Positions 16,611-25,642 of a stretch of 32,095 bases of DNA are shown here, one piece after another. Where the stretch lies: NCBI GenBank assembly GCA_947173895.1, contig CAMWGU010000032.1, positions 1-32,095 of the forward strand, read 5' to 3'. This stretch comes from an uncultured Bacteroides sp. (lineage in GTDB: Bacteria; Bacteroidota; Bacteroidia; Bacteroidales; Bacteroidaceae). Every line of letters starts with the position of its first letter. The stretch's first letter is position 1. The notes under the pieces are model-generated. The model had not been told where the DNA came from and did not search any database. It was given only the letters and a program-made list of their open reading frames with translations. The position numbers and the translations under genes are program-made.

Positions 16611-16886
16611 TTATAATACAACCACACGAAAGAAGCAGCCATTTCCGAACATGCCACTTTCCAGTTGCCGTAAGAGCCGCACTGCCTCTGAAAGAATTAT
16701 CTGCAGAGGTTGGTTCCTTCACCAACGACAAAGGCATGCTCCTGCATAGTGTTCCACAATACCGGATTTATAGACTACGTACGATAAGTTTCTTTGGCAT
16801 ACAACAACAGTGAAAGCTGCTTTCCTCACGGAGAGCAGCTTTCACCTCTTCAACACATTTTTTTGAAGATAACAGTATGCTAAATT
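16611..16886. other. Non-coding gap between convergent susD and efflux operons
   Basis: About 280 bases with no credible gene. It holds the hairpin of the efflux operon at 16810-16845. Nothing else was recognised. Confidence 0.5.
16810..16845 (-). terminator. Long hairpin ending the RND efflux operon
   Basis: GTGAAAGCTGCT (16810-16821) pairs perfectly with AGCAGCTTTCAC (16834-16845). The inner bases extend the stem by four more pairs (one wobble) to a 4-base loop. On the minus strand it is followed by TGTTGTTGT rather than a clean T-run. Confidence 0.75.
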
Positions 16887-18269
16887 TTAATCACGGCCTC
16901 CTCCCAGTGCCTGATAAAGGTTGATAACACCTTGTATCTCGGCCAAACGATTGGCCGCACGGGTCAACTCTGCATTAAGCAAAGTCTGCTGTGCCGTCAA
17001 TACCTCTAAATAAGTTGTATTTCCATGTTGCATCAGTAAGGAGGTACTTTCCAAAGCTTTATTTAATGAATTTACTTGCTTATCATAATAAGCGGACTTC
17101 TCGCAAGCCGTCTGATAGTTAACCAAGGCTTCGTTCACTTCGCTTCCGGCATTCAACAAAGCCTGCTGGAAACTCAGTTTCGCTTCTTCTTGCCGAGCCT
17201 TAGCTATCTTCAACTGCGCTACGTTAGTTCCTTTATTGAAAAGCGGCTGAGTCAACGAAGCCACTGCCGTGGCTATGAACTTGCCTGGATTAACAATCAT
17301 GCCTCCCCCCGAATTAGTCCAGCCTGCACTTCCGCTTAATACGATAGAAGGATAAAAAGCAGAACGAGCCTGATTGGTAGCATAAAAAGCCGCTTCCAAC
17401 GAACGTTCCGCACTGCGCACATCAGGACGATTGGCTAACAACTGCACAGGAATACCAACAGCAAGTTTCTCGTTTATTCCAGTGAAAGGAGTAGTCCCGG
17501 CTTCCAACGAACCACGCTGCACCGCATGAGGCGCTTCGGCCAACAACAGAGATAAACTATTCTCTACCTGGTTGATCTGCTTCTTCAAATCGAGAACAGC
17601 AGTACATACCGTATAATAAGTGGCCTCCATTTGCGAAACGGCAGCCTCATTGGCCCGTCCGGCTTCCATCAAGGCACGAGTAGCTTCTACGGTTTCTTTC
17701 CATGACTTTTCGGTGCGGACAGAAATGTTCAACTGATCATCCAGCATCAACAGTGTATAATAAGTATTGGCTATGCTGGCTATCAATTGTGTCCGAACAG
17801 CTTGTTGGTAGTCTCTACTCTGTTCTAACAAGGCTTTTGCTTGTTTTTTCGCATTCCTGATACGACCAAAAATGTCAATTTCCCAACTTGCAGCAACCGG
17901 TAAAGTGTAAGTTTGTACGGCCTTTGCTTTATCAAAACTGCTTACCGTTCCCTGTGGAGACAAAGCAAAAGAAGGCAGATAAGCCAATTTAGCAGACAAC
18001 AGAGTTGCTTCCGCTTCCTTCACACGCCATTGAGCCGATTGCAGATCTGTATTGTTCTGTAATCCCTGCTCTATCAGTTCCTGAAGCCGGGGATCTGTAA
18101 AAACTTCCCGCCAGCGCAGGTTACCGATATTATCTACGGTATCAGCAACTGCAACTTCCTCGCCATATAACCGATCGGGTACTTCGGTTGCCGGTTTATA
18201 TTGGGTATATATGCCGCAGCTACTCAATGTGAGTGCTGCAACTGTTAGAGTAATGATCTGTTTTTTCAT
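16887..18269 (-). CDS. RND efflux outer-membrane channel, NodT/OprM-type lipoprotein
   Basis: Trimeric outer-membrane exit duct of a tripartite pump, 460 residues. The lipobox LSSC gives Cys18. Two OEP repeats are visible: long helices with periodic Ala/Leu/Glu, an AALEQS-type segment, LANRPDVRSAERSLEAAFYATNQARSAFYPSI (about 280-311), which is the hallmark of the family, then LSGSAGWTN and the second repeat ending in GNTTYLEVLTAQQTLLNAEL (about 420-439). It is the last gene of the operon and overlaps the pump gene by four bases (ATGA), so translation is coupled. The substrate is set by the pump. Confidence 0.95.
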   Translation of the reverse strand: MKKQIITLTVAALTLSSCGIYTQYKPATEVPDRLYGEEVAVADTVDNIGNLRWREVFTDPRLQELIEQGLQNNTDLQSAQWRVKEAEATLLSAKLAYLPSFALSPQGTVSSFDKAKAVQTYTLPVAASWEIDIFGRIRNAKKQAKALLEQSRDYQQAVRTQLIASIANTYYTLLMLDDQLNISVRTEKSWKETVEATRALMEAGRANEAAVSQMEATYYTVCTAVLDLKKQINQVENSLSLLLAEAPHAVQRGSLEAGTTPFTGINEKLAVGIPVQLLANRPDVRSAERSLEAAFYATNQARSAFYPSIVLSGSAGWTNSGGGMIVNPGKFIATAVASLTQPLFNKGTNVAQLKIAKARQEEAKLSFQQALLNAGSEVNEALVNYQTACEKSAYYDKQVNSLNKALESTSLLMQHGNTTYLEVLTAQQTLLNAELTRAANRLAEIQGVINLYQALGGGRD

Positions 18270-21200
18270 TTTTCCTTTTTGTTTTTACTTTCAAGATGAT
18301 GTTGTCTTTCTTCTTTAGCTTTCACATATTCCTCCTGAATCTGCCAATCGGATGCCGATTGGAACTGGATGGGACGTACTTTTTCCTGCAAATACTGGAA
18401 AACAATAAACAATGACGGTACAATAAACAACAGAGCCAATGTACCGATCAACATACCTCCCACTGTACCTGTTCCCAACGATGTATTACCATTGGCTCCT
18501 ACCCCGCTGGCAACCATCAAAGGAAGCAAACCGAAAATCATAGTCCCGGCCGTCATCAAGATCGGACGCAAACGAGCTTTGGCAGCTGAAAGTGCAGCAG
18601 AAGTCAGACTCATCCCCGCCTTACGTCGTTCGGCAGCATACTCGGTCAGCAAGATAGCGGTCTTAGACAACAAACCTATCAACATAATCAAACCGGTCTG
18701 CAAATAAATATTGTTTTCCAGCCCCATCATCTTTGCAAATAAGAAACTACCCATCAAACCAAAAGGTACGGAGAGCAACACTGCAAACGGGATAAGGAAG
18801 CTTTCGTAAAGCGCACTCAAGATAAGATAAATCATCAAGAAGCAAATGGCGAAGATAATAAGAGTAGTACTTCCCTGATCCGTTTCTTCCCGAGTAATAC
18901 CTCCGAAATCATATCCAAAACCTTTCGGAAGTGATTGAACCGCAGTTTCTTGAACAGCACGAATAGCATCACCCGTACTATATCCTTCAGCAGGCATCGC
19001 ATTTACGGCAATCGAATTGAACATATTGAAACGGCTCAACGACTCCGCCCCATAACTACGGGTCAATGATACGAACTGACTTAAAGGAGCCATCTCGCCA
19101 TCCGACATACGCACAAATATATGGTTCAGCGAGTTTTCGTCCACACGATATTTGGGATCCGCCTGAATCATTACTTTATATACTTTAGAAAAACGATTAA
19201 AGTTTGAAACATATTGTCCACCATAATAACCGGACAACGTGCTCAATACCGCATCCGGAGTAATGCCTGCACGTTTACACTTGGAAGCATCCACTTCTAC
19301 CGTCCATTGCGGATAACGGATATCGAAAGTAGAATATGCCATCGCAATTTCGGGGCGCTGATTCAAAGCACCCAGATATTGCTGAGTGGTGCGGAAGAAA
19401 GTACCTACCTCGCCACCTTGCTTATCCTGCATGTGGAGTTCCAACGCATTTCCCATACCATATCCCGGAATCATACCCGGAGAAATGGCAAATACGCTGG
19501 CATCCTTGATATCTGCCGTCCGGCCATACACTTGTCCGATTACCGCCTGCACATCATTTTCTTTCCCTTTACGCTCATCCCAAGGACGCAATTTCAGAAT
19601 CAACATACCGAAAGAGTTACCCTGTCCTGCCAGCAGACCATAACCGGCCACACGCTGCACATGCAACACCTGTGGTATTTCCATCATACGTTTTTCGATA
19701 CGCATCATCACATCATTAGTTGTTTTCAGCGAACTGCCCGCCGCCGTACTGACATTGACAAACACAACCCCTTGGTCTTCATCAGGCACCAGACTGGTCT
19801 TGGTGGTATTCATCAGGAAAGCCAATAGTACTACTGAGGCCGCAAGAAGTGTCCATACCATCCACTTGCGTTTAATGAAAAATAGCACACCTTTCTTATA
19901 TCTCTCAATTATTACCTCAAAAGCCGCATTGAATGCTTTACGGAAACGTGATGCAAAATTGTTTTTCTCTGTTCCGTCTTCATTGATATAGGGCTTCAGA
20001 AACAAAGCACACAAGGCCGGACTCAATGTCAATGCATTGACAGCAGAGATTCCCACAGCCACTGCCATGGTCAAACCAAACTGGGTATAGAACGTTCCAG
20101 AAGTTCCGCTCATAAACGAAACCGGAATAAACACCGCCATAAAGACCAACGAAGAAGAAATCACAGCATTGCTAATTCCCTTCATGGCATCCATACTGGC
20201 CATATAAGAAGAACGGTAACCCACGTCAAAACGTGCCTGCACAGCTTCGACAACCACAATAGCATCATCTACCACCGTACCGATCACCAACACCAAAGCA
20301 AACAGGGTAATCAGGTTGATACTGAATCCGGCAGCAGACATAAAGGCAAAGGTACCGATTAAGGACACAAAGATACCCACCAACGGAATCAAAGTAGAAC
20401 GGATATCCTGCAAAAATACATATACAATTAAAATGACCAGCAGAATAGCCTCTAACAAAGTTTTCACTACCTCGTGAATAGAAGCATATAGGAAATCATT
20501 GGAGCTCATCACTTTAGTCAACTCCACCCCCTTCGGCAGATCTTTGCGGACCTCTTCTAGAAAAGCATCAATATCATTGTTTACTTCCGTTGCATTGGAA
20601 CCGGCCGTTTGGAAAATCATGCAGGAAATGCCCGGGTGTCCGTCCATCGCGCCATGATAAGCGTAGCTTTCCTCTCCCATTTCAATGTCGGCTATATCTT
20701 TCAGCCTCAACACTTCACCCCCGTCTGTAGAACGAATCACGATCTCGCCAAATTCTTCGGGAGTAATCAGACGTCCCTTGTACTTCATTGTGTATTGAAA
20801 TGTTTCATCCGAATTCTCACCAAACGACCCGGTAGCCGACTCAATATTCTGTTCGGCCAAAACTCCTGTCACATCAGAAGGAATCAACTTATATTGCGCC
20901 ATCACATCGGGTTTCATCCAAATACGCATACTGTAATCACCACCCATAATCATCATATCGCCTACTCCCTGAATACGGAGAATGGCAGGCTTCAAGTTGA
21001 TACTAATATAGTTGGACAAGAACTTTTCATCATACGAATCGTCTGGACTATATAAAGAAAACATTTGCAAGATACTAGTTTGACGCTTAGAAGTGGTCAC
21101 TCCCACCCGTGTCACTTCGGCAGGAAGCTGTCCGGTCGCCTTGGACACACGATTCTGCACATTGACTGCCGCCATATCGGGATCTACACCTTGCTTAAAA

Positions 21201-21481
21201 TACACCGTAATGCTTACCACGCCGGCATTCGAAGCCGTAGAGGTCATATAAGTCATGTTCTCCACTCCGTTGATGGCCTCTTCCAGCGGAGCGATCACAC
21301 TCTTCTGAAGAGTTTCCGCACTGGCACCAAAATATGAAGTGCTCACCTGAATAGTAGGTGGAGCGATATCCGGATATTGTTCAACAGGCAAAGTAAACAG
21401 CCCGATAAGACCCACCACCACAATTGATATAGAAATCACAGCCGACAGGATGGGGCGTTCTATAAAAGTTCTTAAATTCAT
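18266..21481 (-). CDS. RND efflux pump, inner-membrane HAE1-type permease (AcrB/MexB-like)
   Basis: Proton-driven exporter of drugs or other amphiphiles, 1071 residues, close to the usual 1030-1060 plus a charged tail. The N-terminus (FIERPILSAVISISIVVVGLIGLFTLPVEQYPDIAPP) is diagnostic of the hydrophobic/amphiphilic efflux type. TM4 keeps the adjacent acidic pair in GTVVDDAIVVVE (about 400-411), the proton relay. PSLFIVFQYL and an Lys/Glu-rich tail (KAKEERQHHLESKNKKEK) close the protein. The gene overlaps both neighbours by four bases. Pumps of this type confer resistance to bile salts, detergents or antibiotics, but the sequence does not name the substrate. Confidence 0.97.
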   Translation of the reverse strand: MNLRTFIERPILSAVISISIVVVGLIGLFTLPVEQYPDIAPPTIQVSTSYFGASAETLQKSVIAPLEEAINGVENMTYMTSTASNAGVVSITVYFKQGVDPDMAAVNVQNRVSKATGQLPAEVTRVGVTTSKRQTSILQMFSLYSPDDSYDEKFLSNYISINLKPAILRIQGVGDMMIMGGDYSMRIWMKPDVMAQYKLIPSDVTGVLAEQNIESATGSFGENSDETFQYTMKYKGRLITPEEFGEIVIRSTDGGEVLRLKDIADIEMGEESYAYHGAMDGHPGISCMIFQTAGSNATEVNNDIDAFLEEVRKDLPKGVELTKVMSSNDFLYASIHEVVKTLLEAILLVILIVYVFLQDIRSTLIPLVGIFVSLIGTFAFMSAAGFSINLITLFALVLVIGTVVDDAIVVVEAVQARFDVGYRSSYMASMDAMKGISNAVISSSLVFMAVFIPVSFMSGTSGTFYTQFGLTMAVAVGISAVNALTLSPALCALFLKPYINEDGTEKNNFASRFRKAFNAAFEVIIERYKKGVLFFIKRKWMVWTLLAASVVLLAFLMNTTKTSLVPDEDQGVVFVNVSTAAGSSLKTTNDVMMRIEKRMMEIPQVLHVQRVAGYGLLAGQGNSFGMLILKLRPWDERKGKENDVQAVIGQVYGRTADIKDASVFAISPGMIPGYGMGNALELHMQDKQGGEVGTFFRTTQQYLGALNQRPEIAMAYSTFDIRYPQWTVEVDASKCKRAGITPDAVLSTLSGYYGGQYVSNFNRFSKVYKVMIQADPKYRVDENSLNHIFVRMSDGEMAPLSQFVSLTRSYGAESLSRFNMFNSIAVNAMPAEGYSTGDAIRAVQETAVQSLPKGFGYDFGGITREETDQGSTTLIIFAICFLMIYLILSALYESFLIPFAVLLSVPFGLMGSFLFAKMMGLENNIYLQTGLIMLIGLLSKTAILLTEYAAERRKAGMSLTSAALSAAKARLRPILMTAGTMIFGLLPLMVASGVGANGNTSLGTGTVGGMLIGTLALLFIVPSLFIVFQYLQEKVRPIQFQSASDWQIQEEYVKAKEERQHHLESKNKKEK

Positions 21482-22605
21482 TTTCTTTCCTCGTTTTGTT
21501 TTACTTTAATCGACGTTCCTTCACGCAACAAGCCTACCCCTTCGGCTACAATGACATCACCTTCTTTCAGTCCGTCAGTCACAATATATTCTTGTCCGCC
21601 GTTCACACGGGTTACTTTGACCGGAGCCGACTGGGCTTTTCCATCCACTACCTTATATACATAGGTAATATCCTGAAGTTCGAAAGTGGCAGCCTGAGGA
21701 ATAACCAAACTTCCTTCCATAGCCACCGGAAGAATTACATTTCCCGATGTCCCGCTATACAACAAGCCGTTTTGATTTGGGAACACAGCACGCAGACTTG
21801 CAGTTCCCGTGCTACGGTCCACCACTCCACTGATTGTTTCCACACGTCCTTTCTCTCCATACATGGACCGGTCATTCAATTGCAATTCCACTTCGGGCAT
21901 ATTCTTCAAGGCCTCCGCCTTGGAGCCATACCGACGGGTCAGTGCAAGCAGCTGGTTCTCAGTCATCGAAAAATAAACATACATGTCCGAGTTATCGGAT
22001 ATCGTGGTCAAAGGTTGTGGCATTCCAGCACTGACCAATGCTCCGACACGATAGGGTAAAGTACCAACCACCCCATTCGAAGGGCTCTTCACTTCCGTAT
22101 ACGAGAGATTATTACGAGCACTTACCTCCTGTGCCTTCGCTTGGGCAAGCTGAGCCCGTGCGGTGAGCCATGAGTTCTCTGCCGTTCTCAAATCAAATTC
22201 GGAAACAACTTTTTTTGCAAACAATTCTTTCTTGCTGTCATACGTCAACTGTGCCGTAGCCAGTCCGGCTTTCGCAGCTTCCACATTGGCCACAGCCGTT
22301 TCCAAAGTCGCTTTATAAGGCACCTGATCTATAACAAACAAAACTTGCCCTTTGCGAACAGCCTGCCCTTCCTCCACACAAAGCCGGGTAAGGAAGCCAG
22401 AGACCTGCGGATAAATATCAATGTCCTGACGTCCGCGGATCGTTGCTGGATAAGCAGTAGACAAGATCCTGTCCGACGGCAATACTTTGTAAACCGCATA
22501 TTCCGCCTCCATCTGTATGGCAGGTTCCTGTTTGCACGATGCTGCCAAAGCAACACAACCAACTAACACCATTAGTCGCATCCATTTTCTGTTCAATGTC
22601 ATCAT
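21478..22605 (-). CDS. RND efflux periplasmic adaptor (membrane fusion protein), lipoprotein
   Basis: Connects pump and channel, 375 residues from the chosen start. The lipobox AASC gives Cys24, followed by KQEPA. A biotinyl-lipoyl-like half motif (VSGFLTRLCVEEGQAVRKGQVLFVID) precedes an alpha-hairpin (YDSKKELFAKKVVSEFDLRTAE) and the second half (LSYTEVKSPSNGVVG). The C-terminal beta domains include LVIPQAATFELQD and EGDVIVAEGVGLLREGT. The start is ATG at 22605: the TAnnTTTG element at 22631-22638 lies upstream of it, and an in-frame ATG at 22653 is upstream of that promoter, so it cannot be used. The adjacent ATG at 22602 is equally possible. First gene of the pump operon. Confidence 0.95.
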   Translation of the reverse strand: MMTLNRKWMRLMVLVGCVALAASCKQEPAIQMEAEYAVYKVLPSDRILSTAYPATIRGRQDIDIYPQVSGFLTRLCVEEGQAVRKGQVLFVIDQVPYKATLETAVANVEAAKAGLATAQLTYDSKKELFAKKVVSEFDLRTAENSWLTARAQLAQAKAQEVSARNNLSYTEVKSPSNGVVGTLPYRVGALVSAGMPQPLTTISDNSDMYVYFSMTENQLLALTRRYGSKAEALKNMPEVELQLNDRSMYGEKGRVETISGVVDRSTGTASLRAVFPNQNGLLYSGTSGNVILPVAMEGSLVIPQAATFELQDITYVYKVVDGKAQSAPVKVTRVNGGQEYIVTDGLKEGDVIVAEGVGLLREGTSIKVKQNEERK

Positions 22606-22630
22606 ATTTCCAATCTTTTTAAATTCGCGA

Positions 22631-22638
22631 CAAAGGTA
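22631..22638 (-). promoter_or_regulatory. -7 element of the RND efflux operon
   Basis: The minus strand reads TACCTTTG, a TAnnTTTG match 25 bases before the adaptor ATG at 22605. It fixes the start of the adaptor gene. GTTC/GAAC half-sites lie just upstream. Confidence 0.65.
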
Positions 22639-22655
22639 AACGGAATTTTGCAAGC

Positions 22656-22704
22656 TGAACCGTTCAATTATTAGCTACTATTGTTCAAATCAAGAACAAA
22701 GTTC
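22656..22704. promoter_or_regulatory. Cluster of GTTC/GAAC inverted repeats in the divergent promoter
   Basis: TGAACCGTTCA (22656-22666) and TTGTTC-N7-GAACAA (22681-22699) are perfect inverted repeats, and a further GTTC lies at 22701-22704. They fall between the promoters of the RND operon and the AraC-type regulator, the natural place for the operator of that regulator. That role is inference. Confidence 0.5.
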
Positions 22705-22726
22705 CTGTTATGACAAAACAAATAGT

Positions 22727-22734
22727 TTATTTTG
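22727..22734 (+). promoter_or_regulatory. Possible -7 element of the AraC-family gene
   Basis: TTATTTTG differs from TAnnTTTG at one base and lies 19 bases before the ATG at 22754. Confidence 0.4.
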
Positions 22735-22753
22735 CATCAAAACAAGAACAAAT

Positions 22754-23587
22754 ATGAAAACATTGAGCTTACCAGAGAACGAACCATTTATTGCGGGGAC
22801 AGATGAGAGTATGGAGATTTTCCCTCATCAGATAATCAAATTAACTGATGCGTCCATCTGCTATTGCTGTAGCGGAAAAGCCCTTATAGAGATTGATTTA
22901 CAATCTTACGAGATCACAGAGAACACCCAAATCCTGCTTTTGCCGGGCAGTATACTCAATTGTACCTATGCCAGTGCGGACCTTACCGTATCGTATATCG
23001 TGTTCTCCGATTCATTGTTCAGAGAAATCACTTCACGCTTGGATCCGTCTTTCTTTCATTTCGTGAAAGAACATCCGTGTATTGTCATTCCCGAAGAACG
23101 TGTAAAACCCTTTATAGGATTAAGCTTGGTTATGAAAGATCTTTATCATGACAGGAAGAATAGTTTCCGTATCCAGATATTCAAGAATTTTGTCCAAAGC
23201 TTCATTTTGGATTTCTATGACAAAACCCGCCATTTATTTCTTCAAAAAAAGCCCGAAAGCATAAACCGACAAGAAGAATTGTTCAAACGTTTCATTCAGT
23301 TGATACACAAACATTGCACCAGCCAACGGGAAGTGTCTTTTTATGCATCCGAACTGTTCATCACGCCCCGTTATCTTTCTACAATAGTACAAAACGTATC
23401 CGGGCAGACAGCCAAGAACATCATCGACCAGCACGTTATTCTTGAAATCAAGGCACTGCTGCAATCTACTTCGCTAAGCATACAGGAAATCTCTAACCAG
23501 CTATCCTTCCCCGACCAGTCTTTTCTTGGACGCTATTTCAAGAAACATACAGGAAAATCTCCTCTTCAGTATCGGAACCAATCATAA
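22754..23587 (+). CDS. AraC-family transcriptional regulator, probable regulator of the RND pump
   Basis: A 277-residue DNA-binding protein. The N-terminal part (about 1-160) is a cupin-like sensor (LLLPGSILNC, SYIVFSDSLF). The C-terminal part (about 175-277) is a double helix-turn-helix AraC domain: REVSFYASELFITPRYLSTIVQNVSGQTAKNIID, then SIQEISNQLSFPDQSFLGRYFKKHTGKSPLQYR, the textbook signature. It is transcribed divergently from the RND operon across 148 bp full of GTTC/GAAC repeats, so it likely senses a pump substrate and controls the operon. It could be activator or repressor. Convergent with fba through a shared terminator. Confidence 0.93.
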   Translation: MKTLSLPENEPFIAGTDESMEIFPHQIIKLTDASICYCCSGKALIEIDLQSYEITENTQILLLPGSILNCTYASADLTVSYIVFSDSLFREITSRLDPSFFHFVKEHPCIVIPEERVKPFIGLSLVMKDLYHDRKNSFRIQIFKNFVQSFILDFYDKTRHLFLQKKPESINRQEELFKRFIQLIHKHCTSQREVSFYASELFITPRYLSTIVQNVSGQTAKNIIDQHVILEIKALLQSTSLSIQEISNQLSFPDQSFLGRYFKKHTGKSPLQYRNQS

Positions 23588-23588
23588 C

Positions 23589-23630
23589 AAGAAGGCTGCC
23601 TCCTTTTGAACAGGAAGCAGCCTTCTTTTA
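23589..23630. terminator. Shared convergent terminator, AraC-type gene and fba
   Basis: AAGAAGGCTGC (23589-23599) pairs perfectly with GCAGCCTTCTT (23617-23627), with an inner TCCT/AGGA pairing, followed by TTTT on the plus strand. The minus side is less T-rich. Confidence 0.85.
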
Positions 23631-23652
23631 GTTTGACATCTACCAAGATGGA

Positions 23653-24657
23653 TTATTCAGCCAATTTATTGTCTGAACCCAGCACGTTAATAATTTTGTG
23701 CTTGTACAGTTTTTCCATATTGTCACGAGCCGGACCTAAGTACTTACGAGGGTCAAATTCAGCCGGTTTTTCAGCAAATACTTTGCGAACAGCAGCAGTC
23801 ATAGCCAGACGAGAGTCTGAGTCAATATTGATTTTGCAAACAGCAGATGTAGCAGCCTTACGCAACCATTCTTCGGGGATACCGATAGCAGCTTTCAAAG
23901 CACCACCATATTGGTTGATAGTTGCTACTTCGTCCTGAGGAACAGAAGAAGATCCGTGCAATACGATAGGGAATCCCGGCAATTTTTCCATTACAGCGTC
24001 CAATACGTTGAATGCCAAAGGAGGAGGAACCATTTGTCCTGTCACCGGATCTACAGTACATTGTTCAGGAGTGAACTTGTATGCACCATGAGAAGTACCG
24101 ATAGAGATAGCCAATGAGTCACAACCTGTACGAGTAGCAAAATCAATTACTTCTTCAGGGTCAGTATAAGTATGATGATCAGAAGAAACTTCATCTTCTA
24201 CACCGGCCAATACACCCAACTCGCCTTCTACAGTTACATCGAACTGATGAGCATATTCAACTACCTTCTTAGTCAAAGCCACATTTTCTTCGTATGGCAG
24301 ATGAGAACCGTCGATCATTACAGAAGAGAAACCTGAGTCGATACAGCTCTTGCAAGTTTCGAAAGTATCTCCGTGGTCCAGATGAAGAACGATTTCAGGA
24401 TGTGCACAACCTAATTCTTTTGCATATTCCACCGCACCCTGAGCCATGTAACGCAGCAAAGTAGCGTTAGCATACTGACGGGCACCTTTTGAAACCTGCA
24501 AAATAACCGGAGATTTTGTTTCCACTGCTGCTTTGATGATAGCCTGCATCTGTTCCATATTGTTGAAATTGAATGCAGGAATTGCATATCCACCTTTGAT
24601 AGCCTTAGCAAACATATCTCTAGTGTTTACCAGACCTAAATCTTTGTAATTAACCAT
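23653..24657 (-). CDS. fba: Fructose-bisphosphate aldolase, class II
   Basis: Zinc-dependent glycolytic and gluconeogenic enzyme splitting fructose 1,6-bisphosphate to DHAP and glyceraldehyde 3-phosphate. The 334-residue protein has the class II motifs: HLDHGDTFE (catalytic Asp and first zinc His), EGELGVLAGVEDE, SIGTSHGAYKF (zinc His) and VLHGSSSVP (zinc His). The start is ATG at 24657 (MVNYKDLGL); the open frame runs 35 codons further upstream, but those codons include the promoter TAnnTTTG element at 24699-24706. Monocistronic and divergent from rpmE2. Confidence 0.97.
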   Translation of the reverse strand: MVNYKDLGLVNTRDMFAKAIKGGYAIPAFNFNNMEQMQAIIKAAVETKSPVILQVSKGARQYANATLLRYMAQGAVEYAKELGCAHPEIVLHLDHGDTFETCKSCIDSGFSSVMIDGSHLPYEENVALTKKVVEYAHQFDVTVEGELGVLAGVEDEVSSDHHTYTDPEEVIDFATRTGCDSLAISIGTSHGAYKFTPEQCTVDPVTGQMVPPPLAFNVLDAVMEKLPGFPIVLHGSSSVPQDEVATINQYGGALKAAIGIPEEWLRKAATSAVCKINIDSDSRLAMTAAVRKVFAEKPAEFDPRKYLGPARDNMEKLYKHKIINVLGSDNKLAE

Positions 24658-24698
24658 TGTTCTAATATTTATAATTGTTAGTGAATTAAATTCCACCG

Positions 24699-24706
24699 CA
24701 AAAGTA
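24699..24706 (-). promoter_or_regulatory. -7 element for fba
   Basis: The minus strand reads TACTTTTG, matching TAnnTTTG, 42 bases before the fba start. A TTTG at 24732-24729, 22 bases further upstream, is a reasonable -33. Confidence 0.7.
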
Positions 24707-24901
24707 ATCATAAAAGCGCTAACTATGGCAAACTCACAGCAAAAATATCTCATAAAAAACAATTTTATTAACTATTTTCTCCACACGAACACGCTAATTG
24801 ATTCTATTGTAATGTCCACTTTACAAACAAGACAAGAAAGAAAATAAGAGGATAAAAAGAAAAAAATAGTCTGAAGAATTTTCTATTTTCAAGAAAAGCA
24901 G

Positions 24902-24909
24902 TATCTTTG
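24902..24909 (+). promoter_or_regulatory. -7 element for rpmE2
   Basis: TATCTTTG matches TAnnTTTG, 75 bases before the L31 start. The leader is roughly 68 bases and AT-rich, with no stable hairpin seen. Confidence 0.65.
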
Positions 24910-24984
24910 CACACCAAAAATGAACCATTACACCCTAGTTTATTTACCAAGCAATAAATAATAACAATAAAATAGCATACAGAA

Positions 24985-25239
24985 ATGAAAAAAGGCATTC
25001 ATCCTGAGAACTATCGTCCCGTTGTATTCAAAGATATGTCAAACGGCGACGTGTTTTTATCGCGTTCAACTTGCAACACCAAAGAAACCATTGAATTCGA
25101 AGGTGAAACTTATCCGTTGGTAAAGTTGGAAATCTCTAGCACATCACACCCGTTCTACACCGGTAAATCCAAGTTGGTAGATACAGCAGGTCGTGTGGAT
25201 AAGTTCATGAGCCGTTATGGCAACCGCATGAAAAAGTAA
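24985..25239 (+). CDS. rpmE2: 50S ribosomal protein L31 type B
   Basis: An 84-residue large-subunit protein starting [17 protein letters not shown], the type B signature. It has a single Cys (CNTKET) and no CxxC pair, so this is the zinc-independent paralogue; many Bacteroidetes use it as their main L31. The C-terminus ([18 protein letters not shown]) matches the family. Single gene with its own promoter and terminator. Confidence 0.97.
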   Translation: MKKGIHPENYRPVVFKDMSNGDVFLSRSTCNTKETIEFEGETYPLVKLEISSTSHPFYTGKSKLVDTAGRVDKFMSRYGNRMKK

Positions 25240-25272
25240 TTTGCGCTTTTTGCTTGTTAGCTATAAAAGGAA

Positions 25273-25315
25273 TGAAAGGCTGCAACCTTGAAGAGGATTG
25301 CAGCCTTTCATTTTT
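25273..25315 (+). terminator. Terminator of rpmE2
   Basis: TGAAAGGCTGCAA (25273-25285) pairs perfectly over 13 bp with TTGCAGCCTTTCA (25298-25310), followed by TTTTT. Confidence 0.92.
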
Positions 25316-25365
25316 CCCCGTCAACAGGGGCGGACAGAAGGCCTCGCTCCATGCCGAAAAACACG

Positions 25366-25475
25366 CCTCAAAACACGTACGTACGTGTAGGCTCACACAT
25401 ACGTACGTGTAGACCTACACATACGGCCGCGAAGGCTCACACGTACGTACGTGATAAATCACACGTATGCCCACC
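25366..25475. repeat. Tandem palindromic array, 22-bp period, ACGTACGT core
   Basis: Five consecutive 22-base units (25366-25387, 25388-25409, 25410-25431, 25432-25453, 25454-25475). Units 1, 2 and 4 end in the core ACGTACGTG; units 3 and 5 are diverged. Units 1 and 4 hold perfect palindromes (CACGTACGTACGTG at 25374-25387 and 25440-25453). The unit starts vary around TAGGCTCACACAT. A relative of this element forms the hairpin at 10200-10236. The units have no unique spacers, so it is not a CRISPR. Confidence 0.85.
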
Positions 25476-25571
25476 GTCCGAAGAGAGGTAAAACATGCCT
25501 TCTTCCAGCCGCATAAGTAATTTTTTTAAGAATCGAATGAACTAAAAATTTGCCCATCCAGCTTTTTTCCC

Positions 25572-25579
25572 TACCTTAG
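25572..25579 (+). promoter_or_regulatory. Possible -7 element for the hexosaminidase gene
   Basis: TACCTTAG differs from TAnnTTTG at one base and lies 63 bases before the start. It is about 100 bp downstream of the palindromic array. Confidence 0.45.
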
Positions 25580-25642
25580 CAAATTATTACATAAAGGGCG
25601 GATTTTGCCCGATTATATAACCTTTTAATACAATTCACCTAC

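Larger units (their letters stand above)
25240..25642. other. Non-coding region between rpmE2 and the hexosaminidase gene
   Basis: About 400 bases with no credible gene. In order it holds the rpmE2 terminator, the 22-bp palindromic array and a weak promoter for the hexosaminidase gene. Confidence 0.7.

Noticed and set aside
24658..24762. N-terminal extension of fba
   Set aside because: The upstream codons include the TAnnTTTG promoter; the family N-terminus begins at MVNYKDLGL.
25366..25475. CRISPR-like appearance of the 22-bp array
   Set aside because: The repeats are contiguous, with no unique spacers of 25-40 bp, the units are palindromic and there is no cas gene.
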